This document shows positions 21,585 to 33,160 of a stretch of 64,000 nucleotides of DNA, piece by piece. The first letter of the stretch is position 1; each line of letters starts with the position of its first letter. Below the pieces are notes generated by a model. That model searched no databases. It worked only from the letters and a program-made list of their open reading frames with translations, and had not been told where the DNA came from. The DNA is taken from contig OY821740.1 of assembly GCA_963682055.1 (NCBI GenBank), forward strand, positions 37,034,795-37,098,794, in the 5' to 3' direction. The DNA comes from Primula veris (Eukaryota; Streptophyta; Magnoliopsida; Ericales; Primulaceae). The translations under genes were made by a program, and so were the position numbers.

Positions 21585-23021
21585 TGTTGGAAAAACATGT
21601 GAAAAACATGGGTGTTTCCGAATGGTCACTGGACCAACTTCGAGTCATTATTTCGTGTGACAGCGCTGAGTTGTTTATACCGTACTCAACGTGTTTGAGT
21701 AACCCGTGTGACGAGTTTCGTAACGGTATATCACATGACCTATTCGGAGAATGGGTGTGAATACAAAATGGCTTCAAAGTTGGTGTCTCGAAAGCTCAAA
21801 TCTGGAAAAACCGAAATGGTAAAGGAAAACCATTTAGTATAATCTCATATTGGAAGATTAAGAGTTAATTTTACAATATATATACCATACCAACTCATGT
21901 AGTTATTAAACTAACATGTCCACATACACCTAAGAGTATTAGTGTGTACCACACACGCGCGCTCGCTCGTGTCTCGGGGCTCGGGCTTGGGCTTGGGATT
22001 TGGGGAATGTCTCGGGTTTTGGGTCTTGGGTCCAAACCCGAATAGGGAGTTTTGTATAAAATACAAAGCAGTCCCTAGAGTTTTCAGCAACAGAAACGCC
22101 AGCAATGAATGAGATTTGTAACTCTCAGAATTAAAGACCAACATTTATGGCTGCGGTTTCTTTAGAGGCTATAAAAGGCAGCCCTCCCCCTCTCATTTCA
22201 ACACACCCGAACACACAACAGAGCATAAGCATCATATAGAGAGAGAGAACCGCACCACCAACAGCTCGACATGTGGTTCGATGCCGGTTTCCATACGAGC
22301 CACTCTGAGATAGAAGTTGTACCTTGGGAACAAAGTCTCGAAACCAGAAACCTTTAAAGGTGGTTCGAGAAATATTGTTTAAGGGAAATTGCTCAGCAGT
22401 TGCCTCTTCTTTTATATTTCTGTTATTTATTTTTCAGTCATTTACATTCTGTTTGTTTCATTTCAGTACCGTTTCTTTTCTGTAATTTACTTTTATGTAC
22501 TGTTTCTTTTCTGTATTTACATTTCAGTACTGTTTACTTTCAGTCTTTCTATTCTGTAATTTATTTTCAGTTCTGTAATTTCCAGTTTTTACAAAACCAG
22601 TCCGGCAGTTTTTTATTTGTCAAAAACCAGTCCGGCAGTTTGTTTTTGTTAAAAACCAGTCCGGCAGTTTATTTTATTACAAAACCAGTCCGGCAGTTTG
22701 TTTTTTGTTAAAACCAGTCCGGCAGTTTGTTTTTTGTTAAAACCAGTCCGGCGGTTTGTTTTTTATTAAAAGCAGTCCGGTAGTTTGTTTTATTACGAAA
22801 CAGTCCGGCAATTTGTTTTATTACAAAACAGTCCAGCAGTTTAATAATTTATATTAATCTGTCTGGAATTTTAATTAGTGTTATTTAAATTCTGTACGAG
22901 TCAGGAATTGTAATTTATATTTCAATTGTGAGAAATAAATTGTTATTTCCATTGCGTTCCTGTCTTTGTTATTTATTGTCTTTTCAATTATTGTTTGTTC
23001 GAAATAGTATCAAAACCAACA
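21585..23021 (+). mobile_element. Solo LTR, 1.4 kb, TSD AATTG
   Basis: The element starts TGTTGG and ends CCAACA, perfect 6-base inverted termini. The five bases before it (21580-21584) and after it (23022-23026) are both AATTG. A TATA box (CTATAAAAGG near 22171) and the following AG-rich leader indicate a plus-strand promoter. It holds a 29-bp minisatellite. No primer-binding site, gag-pol frame or second LTR lies nearby, so it is a solo LTR left by recombination. The superfamily (Copia or Gypsy) cannot be told from the LTR alone. Short open frames inside, such as 22400-22711, are incidental. Confidence 0.9.
22591..22845 (+). repeat. 29-bp minisatellite inside solo LTR
   Basis: About nine copies of a 28-30-bp unit built on AACCAGTCCGGCAGTTTGTT, with later copies decaying to AGCAGTCCGGTAGTTTG and ACAGTCCAGCAGTTTA. 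It sits downstream of the LTR TATA box, so it would lie in the transcribed R/U5 part. Confidence 0.95.
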
Positions 23022-23872
23022 AATTGTACGTTAATAAAAATATTATTTATTTTTATATATACAATTGAATTTAAAATTTACAATCTTAAAATAATAGAAT
23101 TAACAAATTTTACTACAATTTAGACTTCTATACGGATATTTTAGTGAACGTTAATATAATTTTTTCATAACTAGTGTCTAAACAAATTTAATTAAATTCA
23201 TCACACTTGTTAATTATAAAAATTTCACATTATTATATTGATAATCTTATATTTTAATTTTTATGAAAAAAATTAAAATTAAATTTCTTCAGCCGTACCG
23301 AAAAAATACCGGAGACATACCGATCCCGTACCCATGTCGTACCGAGATGGTCAAACAATGAAAAAGTCAACAATACTCCATTTGTCGCCGGGTACTTCAT
23401 TTGTCGTACCATACCGGTACACTAGGAAAAAAAAAATCTGAAGTACCCGTGCTACTTAGTTTCGGGTTAGTATTTTCAAACCGCGGACCAACCTGTCAGA
23501 CCACAAAAAATATAAATCAGTTAAAAATACATATAAATTAGTTAAATATACATATAAATAATCAAATATACATAATAAACTATTTAAACCTAATAGTTTA
23601 TGATCGATCAATCACATATGGTTTTACATCATTGTTTATTTTATAACTTTAACTTGTTTGGATATTTTATGTTTTTATATCGTCCGTTTAAATTTTTATT
23701 GTTCATTTCTATTTTGTTATAGCACTATAATAGACATGAATAAAATGTTATGCTAAACTATTAGTCTCGTGCATGTAGTATGTAACTATGTTTTGGTTGT
23801 TTATAAATGTTTAATTTGAAATTTTTGAGTTTTATTTTTTTTTGGTTTGAAATTGCCTCTTTTATAAGTTTA

Positions 23873-24444
23873 TGATAGAACATAAAAATTGGACCCGAAT
23901 ATGCTATTCGGGTAATAATCAGCCCACTTTATAAATGGGTATCCAACGCTTAAATGGGTCATCTTATGCCTTTTATAGGAAAATAAGGTATTACCATCAA
24001 AAGCCCAAGCCCACTCAACTGGGGACCCATGTCTGAAAAATCCCTTGGGATGAAGACATTTGTCAACATCCTAGGAGGCATAGTTGCCTATAAATAGCCA
24101 ACTACCCCTCCTAGAAATGGATCAGAAAATTTATCCAAAAAATATAGAGAGAAGTTGAGAAAAGAGAGAAATTAGTCAAAGCATATCACGTCAAGAAATA
24201 AACCGAGCAGAGATAAAGCCGAGCACCGAATAAAAGGGAAGAAAGATCAAGAAGAGAGATCAAATAGTCAAATCGAGCACAATTGTAAAAAAGAGATACT
24301 AATCCGAGCAAGTGTAATATTCCGAATAAGGATAATAATCCGAGCAATAATAAAGATCAGGAAGTGTCCATTATTTACAGTTGATTTACTATTATATTAT
24401 TGTTGAAAAGCCTAACGCGACCGACCAAATTTATGGCTTTATCA
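23873..24444 (+). mobile_element. Solo LTR, 572 bp, TSD GTTTA
   Basis: Begins TGATAG and ends TTATCA, with GTTTA at 23868-23872 and again at 24445-24449. A TATA box (TATAAATA, 24089-24096) lies in the middle, followed by a purine-rich leader with repeated CCGAGCA words, which gives plus orientation. Nothing resembling internal retrotransposon sequence lies on either side. Its termini and sequence differ from the other solo LTRs here, so it is a separate family. Confidence 0.88.
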
Positions 24445-24449
24445 GTTTA

Positions 24450-26027
24450 AGTTCTAAAATGAACAAACCGCGAATCCAATCCGAACCCAAACCGCTTAAA
24501 ATGGATTGGGTCGGATTGAGTTGAAATTTTACCAACCCGTATCAAACCAAACCGTTAATTTTTTACGTGGTTTGACTTGAAACCGTAACAAATCGAAGCC
24601 CGTCCTGCTAGCCTTTATGACTATTTATCTAATTTCAATGTATTGCACTACTATGTAAGGGTTTTATTAAAGGACTAAATTTATACTTTACTTTTTCGAC
24701 CCGGTTTCTCTCTGTCCAAGAGTTTTAGGTTAATCAACGAACAAATAATACAACAGGGATTATAAAGGAGGAAAATTCACATTTATGAGACTTATAAAGT
24801 TAACCTTAAAATTATTGTTATTCCAGCTTTTATTTTGGTAAATTTAGATCGGTTTAGTTTCTAAGATCACTTTTGTACACGTAATCAAATGTGAACTGGA
24901 CTGGACCAATACCAAATTGTTACAACAATTCAAATATAAGGCTAATCATTCTAAGGTCCCGAAAAATCAACTTATTCAGGTAAAGTTATCGGTTTAAATT
25001 TTAGTTCAGTAGATGTCCTTACTGTATGCCGGCGACCAGTTCCATGTTATCGCGGAAAGGTGCCCGGTCGATGTTGTACCTCACTAGATATCAGTATCAC
25101 AGGTGCATCTGAATGAAAAAAAATATGACTACGAAATGAAGAAAACTTGATAAACTCATATATGATTTTGTAGGAAGTCTAGTTTCTCGCTGCAATTGCT
25201 GATCAACGATCAGCGCCATCTTGCCAGAAGTTATGCTACTGGGGAATTATCACAAGCTTACTATAGTCGTAAAATTCATTATAATTAATCATTAGGTCCA
25301 CTTGCTTGATAGTTTATAAATTTTCAACGACCATTAGCCTTTTATTCTAGATTGATACCCACTAGATTGATAGCCACAGCTTATCTTGGAAACTTTGCCT
25401 AACATTTCTAAGACATCAATTACTAAATTAGTCTAACTCTATGATTACTCAAAATAATTAAAAAAGAATTCGATGATGGGAAAAACTAACGCATGCCCCC
25501 GGTACATTTTAGGCATTATATGTGAGACAGTTTATTTATTATATCTTAGTATTATGGAAATAAATTGGTCTAATATTAATTGCACTGTAACATATGGTGC
25601 ATTAAGTATAATTTATTTAATTAATACTATTATATTCCGACAAATAAAATATATTTAAATCATTATTTTTTTTTAATATTTTCAATTATTATTTAACTTT
25701 AATGTAGTCTCCATTATGGTTCTGTAATATTATATTTGATATTTTATTGTGTTGTAATATTCCGTCAAATATAATATATGTTTAATTTTTAAATATTTCC
25801 CCGCCATATATACTATATGTTTCATTTCAAATTTTTAATAATCATTGATTTATTTGTTACTTATTATTTCATTAAATGACATATTAAATGAGATTATCAT
25901 ATCAATAACTATTACCATATTATGTGTATCTTAAAATGTGTTCAGACCACAAGTTAATTAGCATAACCGTTATATGATTACTCCGCCTATGCATCTCTAA
26001 GCTTCGAAATTATTCATACTTTTTAAT
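24450..26027. other. Gene-free AT-rich stretch between solo LTRs
   Basis: No coding signal. An open frame at 25473-25658 is AT-rich and unlike any protein I know. I see no further transposon ends that I can pair. Confidence 0.5.
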
Positions 26028-26032
26028 CATAT

Positions 26033-27205
26033 TGTTGGTCCGGGTGCGGCTAAACCTTAGAGGGGGGGTGAATAAGGTTTATGGCGATTTTCGCCTAATT
26101 AAAAATTCTAAGCAACTAACACCCCAATTTACGCAATTCTAAACTTAAGCGTTAATAATCGTTAATAAATTCAAACGCAAGCAAGTAAGAATAAATATTT
26201 GCGGAAAATAAAAGTTTAAGGGAAGAGGATGACACCGTGATTTATAGAGGTTCGGCAAAACGCGCCTACGTACTCTCCTCGGTACTACCGAGTATTTTAC
26301 TAAAAATGCTTTTCCCGGATATTACAATCCTAACGAGCTAATCGACCGATTAAGCTCCCCCTCACTTTATGAGTGTCCCGAAATGAAAGACCTAGAGCTT
26401 TTAAGCTTCACTTGCTTACAAAGCCTCTACCCGATCACTCGCTCACAAAAATGAGTTTATAAAATACTCGTTACAATTTTGTTACAAAAATGTAACTACA
26501 CTCACTATTCTATTTGCTTCTAAGTAAGCTAATTTGTGAGTCTTTGTTGTTGTTCGAGCTTGAATCGCTTTCTTCTTAATTTCCTCTTTTTCGAATATTT
26601 TCACCAAAATAGTGATAATTTGGGTTTTGATTAAGAGAGATTTTTAGGATAATGGATTGTTGTATTGATTGGTGGTTTGGAAGAGAGATTGAGCTTGTAT
26701 ATGTAGACCAAAGGTCTGTTTTTCTGGGTTATGACCGTTAGAAGTGGTTGAGGCTGTTTTAAGCTATTTTCCAGAAAAAGCTGAAAAGCTGTTTTCGAAT
26801 TCTGTAGAAAACGATCGGTCGTTTTCTACAGTCGATCGGTCGTTTTCCAGAAAACGATCGGTCGTTTCTGAAAAACGATCGGTCGTTTTTTTCGATGTCC
26901 TCACTGGAAGAAATTGGGACAAAAACGATCGGTCGTTTTTGTCCAGTCGATCGGTCGTCTGTTCTTCTGGCAGTTTTTCGGTCTTCTTCGAAAGCCCATA
27001 ACTCCTTCGTTTTAGCTCCGATTTTGGTTCCGCTTGAACCTGTGACTTCGTTTTTCTGTGCTCTATCTTTCTGGCGTTATGAAATTTACAATTTCTACTT
27101 TTGAAAAAGACAAGCATTATATCATCGAAATCGTAAAACCGTAAAATCATTAAAAACATAATCAACGTTATAATCAAAATCAATTATTAAACTCTAAGTT
27201 CAACA
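26033..27205. mobile_element. Solo LTR, 1.17 kb, TSD CATAT
   Basis: Starts TGTTGGTCCGGG and ends AAGTTCAACA; CATAT flanks it at 26028-26032 and 27206-27210. The segment GATTTATAGAGGTTCGGC (26240-26257) and the preceding AGAGGGGGGGTGAAT are phrases I associate with plant LTR-retrotransposon LTRs, probably Copia, from memory. The 3' part carries six copies of CGATCGGTCGTTT. No internal region remains. Open frames inside (26744-27183, both strands) only reflect the short repeat. Confidence 0.88.
26812..26960. repeat. Six CGATCGGTCG repeats in solo LTR
   Basis: CGATCGGTCGTTTTCTACAG and close variants occur six times at spacings of about 17-40 bases. Each contains the palindrome CGATCG. They are unusual in a region otherwise poor in CpG. 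Confidence 0.9.
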
Positions 27206-27274
27206 CATATCAATTTTCTTATCATAACCTGGTTAATTTGTCCAGGTTGGGATTAATCATCGTAAAAAATGTTA

Positions 27275-27392
27275 ACGTGAGAGAGATAATAGAGAGATAT
27301 ATAAAGAGAGATATATAGAGAGAGATAACAGAAAGAGAGATATATAGAGAGAGATAATAGAGAGAGAGAAATATAGAGAGATAATAAGGAAG
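27275..27392. repeat. GAGATA-type simple repeat
   Basis: Irregular tandem array of AGAGAGATATATAG and AGAGAGATAATAG units, about 118 bases. Confidence 0.85.
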
Positions 27393-27537
27393 ATGAATGG
27401 TAACGTGAAATAGTAAATATATAGCAGTTATTTTTATTTTAGCAGTTTTATTTAGCAGTTTTTTTATTTGTAATTTTTTAAACTATCAATACTATTTTGT
27501 AAATATTTGGTTCAAGACCTCTAGACATAAATTAATA

Positions 27538-27539
<2 letters not shown>

Positions 27540-27591
<52 letters not shown>
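27540..27591. repeat. TA microsatellite
   Basis: About 25 perfect TA dinucleotides. The tyrosine-isoleucine open frame over it is an artefact of the repeat. Confidence 0.97.
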
Positions 27592-27593
<2 letters not shown>

Positions 27594-28027
27594 TATTATC
27601 TCTCTATTATCAAATTCGTCCATTCCCTCTCAACTGCCCCTTCTCCGTTCATTGAAGATTCTACTATAGCAAGTTACGTATTTTTTTTTTATTCACACCT
27701 ATCGGATGGACAGATCCGCTAGTATATACATATTGATAGATTAGTTTTCCTTTTTCCATGATGTTTAGTTATAGTCTTATAGATCAAGTAGCGGGAGAAA
27801 ATTGGTGGTAACATACAAGGATGACGGTCCATTTATTTTGAAAAAAATGTAATGAAATTCATACATTTCGTCATGTGTTCTCTTTTTTTATTTTGTTTTT
27901 TTGCTATTGAAATCAGCCTCCTAAAAGGATAAATTTACACACATTAATTTTAGCCTCCCTCAGACCAATCCTGAACCGATCACTGATTAAAGATGTGCTT
28001 ATAAACACAAGAGCGGCAGTCGGGGGC

Positions 28028-28485
28028 GGACCCGGGGGTGGTTGGGGATGGCCAGCCACCCCTCACGGCTGCGATTTTTTATTTTTTTTTATATGTGTAA
28101 TTTAAATTTTTTTAAGATATATATATTGATGACCCCCTCTAATTAAATAAAATAGTCGTTGGTATAGTGGTAAAATTAGTTTTAAGGTAGTGAAAGTTTA
28201 TGGGTTCAAATCATGTTAGTTGTTTTTTTCTAAAAAAATCTGTTTTTTAACTTGAAATTACCGAATTTCGTAAATGACAATTGTATTTTTCCAAACAAAG
28301 ATTACTAAAAAAATTATTTTATTGTACAATACCCTTTGTTTTAACTTCATATTTATTTTATGTTATGTTAAATATAGAAAAAATTGTTTATTTTTGTATT
28401 AGATCTTATTTATTTTATCATCTATTCGACATATTTTTTACACCGTGACCTCTCCAAAAAAAGCATCCTGGTTCCGTCCCTAGAG
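28028..28485 (+). mobile_element. Repeat element with tRNA-like A and B boxes
   Basis: Bounded by GGGGGCGGACCCGGGGGT on the left and, read inward from the right end, AGGGACGGAACCAGGATGC. These are imperfect inverted ends of a type common in plant dispersed repeats. Inside, TGGTATAGTGG (28157-28167) fits the RNA polymerase III A box and GGTTCAAATC (28203-28212) resembles a B box, as in tRNA-derived SINEs. No clear target duplication was found. It could be a SINE, or a MITE that captured one. Confidence 0.5.
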
Positions 28486-28919
28486 TCATTGATAGATTGA
28501 TATTGAGAACGGATTAAGTTTGGATCTACCTAAGCGGCTAAGCATAATTAAACAAAGTGTAATGTCTCAATTACACGTCACTTAAATATAACAATAAGTA
28601 CGTTTATACACAGCTCATGAACTTCCTTAACAACTTTTAGAAAAGAGTTGTATCCATGAGTTTGCAGCTTACTTAGCATAATCAACATCGGTCTCACTTC
28701 ATATATAACTTGCTTGTTTTTAACTCATGTACTTCCTCAAAACTGCAAGTTTTTAGAGAAGAGTTGTTACTTGTTAGTATAATCAATATTGATCGGCTCG
28801 TTTAAGTTTTGTTTATCTAAAAGCGGAACAAGATTTCAAAAGCTAAACTCCAATTTTCTTTTCTTTGGGAATTAATAATCCACGCTTTGGAGGCGACAAA
28901 CATCGAACGGTAATGGTAA

Positions 28920-29183
28920 TCATTCGGTGTATGTTAAGGCTCTAATGAGGCAAACCAGACTCTTCTTTTCTCCGACTTCATCAGTGTTCCAAAGTAAATG
29001 AATACCCACAAATACATAAAATATAAAGGGGACAAAATTAGGAGGATACCGACTTAAATCTATCCACTGAAATGATTGCTCATTGGTCCCTAGCTTTGGG
29101 AAAATAGAAGGCCAGGCATGATCCTTTTCTATAGGGAGGGGATACCCTAATCTAGTAGCAAGACCTATTATAAATTGCACCAT
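28920..29183 (-). pseudogene. Possible gene fragment, unrecognised
   Basis: An 87-residue open frame with an ATG at 29183 and composition less AT-rich than its surroundings. It includes ATRLGYPLPIEKDHAWPSIF and a hydrophobic part PNFVPFIFYVFVGIHLLW. I do not recognise the family. No adjoining exon or promoter was found, so it may be a captured or decayed gene piece, or chance. Confidence 0.25.
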
Positions 29184-29365
29184 TCAAAGAATATTGTACA
29201 AAAATAAAAAAATTGTTTTCGAAATTCACATTTACAATCTACATGGATACTACTAGAAAGTAGAAACATAAAAATTGTAACGTGAATTAGAATTCATGAT
29301 TTTCGAATGTCACGCTATTATCCCCACCATTCCAAGAATACGTATTTGATGGAAAACAAGACTAT

Positions 29366-29372
29366 CACGTGT
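29366..29372 (+). promoter_or_regulatory. G-box/ABRE-like CACGTGT upstream of dehydrin
   Basis: CACGTGT lies about 1.38 kb before the dehydrin start codon. CACGTG cores bind bZIP factors of the abscisic-acid response, consistent with dehydrin regulation. The distance is large and function is inferred. Confidence 0.4.
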
Positions 29373-29670
29373 TTTACCATGTCTGTACGTATTAGTCTTA
29401 TGTGAAACTGTTGATCTTATTAAAATAGTAGTAAATTTATCCCTTTCTCACCACTTACTATGTGAAGTTTCACAAACAAAAACGAAATGCAGTGTCACGT
29501 ATTGTACCAACGTAATAGAACAATTCCAATTTCCATGTACATTACCAAAATCATTTAATAAGATAGGATATAGAAAATGTCGATGCATGGCCCCTACACC
29601 ACACCTGTTTTGATTAAAGTTGCCACTTGGTCTACGTTAGCTTAAAAACAGACGTTATATCTTAATCAAG

Positions 29671-29676
29671 GCCGAC
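29671..29676 (+). promoter_or_regulatory. DRE/CRT core GCCGAC upstream of dehydrin
   Basis: GCCGAC, the dehydration/cold-responsive core bound by DREB/CBF factors, lies about 1.08 kb before the dehydrin start. Cold and drought induction would fit the gene, but a six-base motif can occur by chance. Confidence 0.4.
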
Positions 29677-30580
29677 ATTTGATGGTCTCACAAATAACAC
29701 CTATTACTATCTAGTAGTAGATGAGTCATAATTAAGTACATAACATCGTGTCCATCTTTTCATGTACTTATATAACTTCTCTTTAATACTATATGTTATA
29801 ACTCTAAATAATTTCTTAACATAATGTATGTCAAATGATCCCATGCTATCTACCATATTTCGCCACTTGTGTGTGCATCATCACCAAAGAAGCAACTAGA
29901 AAAGATATGACTTTTTTTCTTTTTGCCTGGTAGGGAGCGATAACCCCACTCTCAAGTCTCGACGATGTAGAGTAACAATTTAATTTAATTTAAAATTAAA
30001 TTGTTACTAAATTTAATTTAAAATTCAAACTAAAATTCAAACCTAACACAACTACTAAAAACGAAACTTCACCAGCCGAACTGAGATTTGTTTATTATGT
30101 TATCGTTTACTAAACGATTTCTAAATTATTATTCATGTTCGTTACCCTTAAAAACGAAACAAACATATGAACGTAGCACTTTATGAGCGTTATTTTCCAC
30201 AAACCTTCCTTTCAATATTATGACTCCTGCTTAGATAAATGCTCGTATTTCTAAGGGTAAATAAAATGAAAGATTCCAATATTTTGAAAAACATTGTAGT
30301 TATAGTTAGTCCTCACTTGATAGTCCCCCATTTAATAACAAACATGATACAGTTCGTCTTACTTTTGTGTTTTATTCTTAAGTTCTAACATCAAGAACGT
30401 AACATTCACAACATAAACTAAAAACTGGTTATTTGCATACATGAGGACCCAACATATTTTTTTGTTGAAACTAACGCCTTTAAAAATTCTTGCTTTGTCC
30501 TTGATGTGCTTATTTTACATACATAAAACACGGTAGATTTTTTTTTGGTTTCAATATATAATGCTGCTGTACAATTTCTC

Positions 30581-30588
30581 CTATAAAA
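30581..30588 (+). promoter_or_regulatory. Probable TATA box of dehydrin gene
   Basis: CTATAAAA lies 163-170 bases before the ATG at 30751. An alternative TATATAA is at 30554-30560. Confidence 0.5.
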
Positions 30589-30750
30589 CCCCCCACATGC
30601 CCATTCAAACTTCATCAACTTTCATACTTGGTTAATCATTTCCCATCATTGGTATTTCTTTTTAAAAAATTTGCTTCTGTTGTTCAGTAGTTCTAACTTT
30701 CTATTTTGCAATTTATACTACATTAGTACTATATAACATAAATATTCATA

Positions 30751-32089
30751 ATGGCCGAGGAATACCAACAACCTCAGCTCCACCGTTCCCATGAGGCCGA
30801 GGAGGAAGGCGATAAAAGGGAGTACCACGATGATAGCAAAAACACGATTGTTTTCCCTTCCAGTGGTGATGAGGTGGCGAATATGGAGGGTTCAAAAGAC
30901 CGTGGATTCTTTGGGTTCAAGGGGGATGAAAATAAGGTTGATGATGAGTCAAAGATAGAACCTATGAAGTTTGATACTAGCGACAATGTTGTTGGGGATG
31001 GAAGTGCAGTGGAGGCTACAGAGCGGGGTTTGTTTGGTAGTTTCATGGGAAAGAAAGAGGATCAAAAAGTGAGTAAGGTGGATGAAAATGAGGTTGATGA
31101 GGTGGCGACAGAGCTTGAGAAAGTGAAGGTGTCGGAGTCGGAGGAGACTAAGGTAAAGGAAGAGAAAGAAGAGAAGAAGCTTTCGAGGTCTGGTAGCAGC
31201 TCATCCGGCTCTGTAAGTATATATGTTACTTTGGTGGAATTTTATTTTTCAATTATATGCAGTTTCTGATAACTTAGCTAGCTAAACAAACATTCCTTTT
31301 AAGGTTCTATGCATAGACTGAAATGGCTATGTGATGCAAACTGTTTTAATCAAAATAATGTTAAAAATAATTTACTTTGGGACAAAAATGTCACACGTAA
31401 TGATCCAATTGTATCTCGCCTTCAGATGTACCAAAAAAATGTGACGAGCTGAAACTAGATTCCGACATATTGATCAAATTTGCTATATATACTTACAAAG
31501 ACAGACTGATATGATATTTGAGGTAATCAAGTGTAACAGTTTGGTAACATGATTTTAATCATCAAGCATATATGCGAGTAAAAGAAACTAAACATCTTTC
31601 TAGAAATAAGTGAATTGGTAAGTAGCTATAGTAAACAATTTAAGCTCTATAATCACATTACTTTGATTTATGCAGTCTAGCGACGAGGAAGAGAAAGGAG
31701 AGGACGGAGAGAAGAAGAAGAAAAAGAAAGGTCTAAAGGAGAAGATCAAAGAAATGGTGTCAGGTGAAGAAGAAAAAACAGACGAACTCGAAAAGAATGA
31801 TATTCTAGGAAAAGAAGTTGAGAAGCCCCAAAACGATATGCTCGAAAAAGAAGTTGAAGCTCCTAATGAAAAGCCACAAAAAGTAGCTTCTGAAGAGCTT
31901 TTTCAAGAAGCTTACGCAGAACCAGCAGCTGATCAAGCAGAGCTTGAAAATGGAGTTATGTACAAGATAGCAAATATCAAAGATTCCCCTCCAAAAATCA
32001 ACACTCAGGAACCGGAGCAGAAGGAGAAGAAGGGAATTTTGGAGAAAATCAAGGAGAAGATACCAGGGTACAGCCCTAAAGCTACATGA
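30751..32089 (+). CDS. Acidic FSK-type dehydrin (LEA group 2)
   Basis: Two exons, 30751-31212 and 31676-32089, joined in phase 0 across a 463-base GT-AG intron; 291 residues. Dehydrins are disordered, stress-induced proteins that protect membranes and enzymes during drought and cold. Segments in order: an F-segment-like DRGFFGFKG (50-58); a second F-like ERGLFGSFMGKKEDQK (91-106); a serine tract RSGSSSSGS then SSDEEE (147-160); a lysine-rich run; K-segment KKKGLKEKIKEMVSG (170-184); and C-terminal K-segment EKKGILEKIKEKIPG (271-285). No Y-segment is present. The intron splits the serine tract, the usual place in this subfamily. The protein is rich in Glu and Lys and has no cysteine. The two K-segments and two F-like segments make it F2SK2, where one F is typical. 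Upstream DRE and ABRE-like motifs suggest stress control. Confidence 0.93.
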
Positions 32090-33160
32090 ACAATGAAGTA
32101 AAAGTTGGATTCTCTTTCATGGCTTATGTATCCATGGATGATTGTGCATCTCTCCATGGTAATTTCATTTTGTTTTCGTCGTTTTTTTGCTGCAATAAAG
32201 GCATAAAGCTAGTAAGTGATATAAGTGAGCTTGTATGTGCGTCAATAAGTTTCATGTGTCTTAGGGGTCTTGTGTACATCCTGTAAGCCTTGTGCCAAAT
32301 AATACATATGATGTTTAAGCTGTAAGCCTTGTACTTTATATATGATGTTTAAGCAGTTACGTGTGCACAGTTTTTATTCTGCTTCTGCAAGCAGACGTTC
32401 CGAAACAATAGTATGCGAATTTACATTTGAGTAATAACAGTATAAATTATAAACTGTGAATCTGTGAATCCGTGATATTCTATTAGAATCTGATGGGGCT
32501 GTGGTAATCCTTGATCTCTTTCACACGAGTTACATTCTCGATTATATGTGACTTACATTTCCTTTCGCGATCATGTGATTGAATAGCATTCATCAAATGT
32601 TTTGTTTCTATGTTACTCTAATTGCTAAAATTTTGCGAGAAAACAATAGGCTTTTTTAGTAAAATTATATTGTGAATCTTCATAAGCAGAATAGTGTATT
32701 TCAAATTCAGGGCTTACTTGGTAGCGCGTTGTAAGAAAATAAGTTGGATTTTATGAGATTGAGAAAAGCTAGGTTCATCCAGCTTAAAGCATCTAAGTCA
32801 GGCCAATAAACAGAAAAGCTAACCTTTCAATTTTATCAACCAAATGCAGTTCATCTCTTAAACAACAACGAAAAAGCTAAAACTAAACTAGGCCTCAACA
32901 ATATACAATGCATAAACACACCGCAAAAATCAATTACATTATGCCAATTTAGTACATGGTCCAATATAATTAAGAAAATAATGCCGTTTCCATTTCAACA
33001 ATGTATGCCAACCTCTGATAATTCAACATAAAAATCTACATCCACTCAGCTTAAATATTCCAGCTTCTCGAGACCAGAAACCCCGAAAAACCCAATATTA
33101 TAAGCTGGTAAACCGAATACACCCTAGATTTTAGGCAAATAATCCACAACCAAACAAGGC
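32090..33160. other. Dehydrin 3' flank and intergenic spacer
   Basis: The first 250 bases are probably dehydrin 3' untranslated region; a direct repeat of CTGTAAGCCTTGT occurs at 32280 and 32321. The segment 32705-32900 is a copy of the dispersed intronic repeat family. Confidence 0.5.

Noticed and set aside
22400..22711. 103-residue Phe/Ser-rich frame
   Set aside because: Lies inside the solo LTR and includes minisatellite units. It is not a gene.
26744..27183. 85- and 139-residue frames rich in DRSFS repeats
   Set aside because: They translate the CGATCGGTCG array of the solo LTR.
27595..27722. Possible Helitron 3' end (hairpin GGATGGACAGATCC then GCTAG followed by T)
   Set aside because: The hairpin is short, no convincing 5' TC end was found, and a TA microsatellite abuts it.
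27540..27722. 60-residue frame starting MYIYIYIY
   Set aside because: Translation of a TA microsatellite.
28157..28212. tRNA gene suggested by A and B boxes
   Set aside because: No acceptor stem or cloverleaf can be formed. Better explained as a tRNA-derived repeat.
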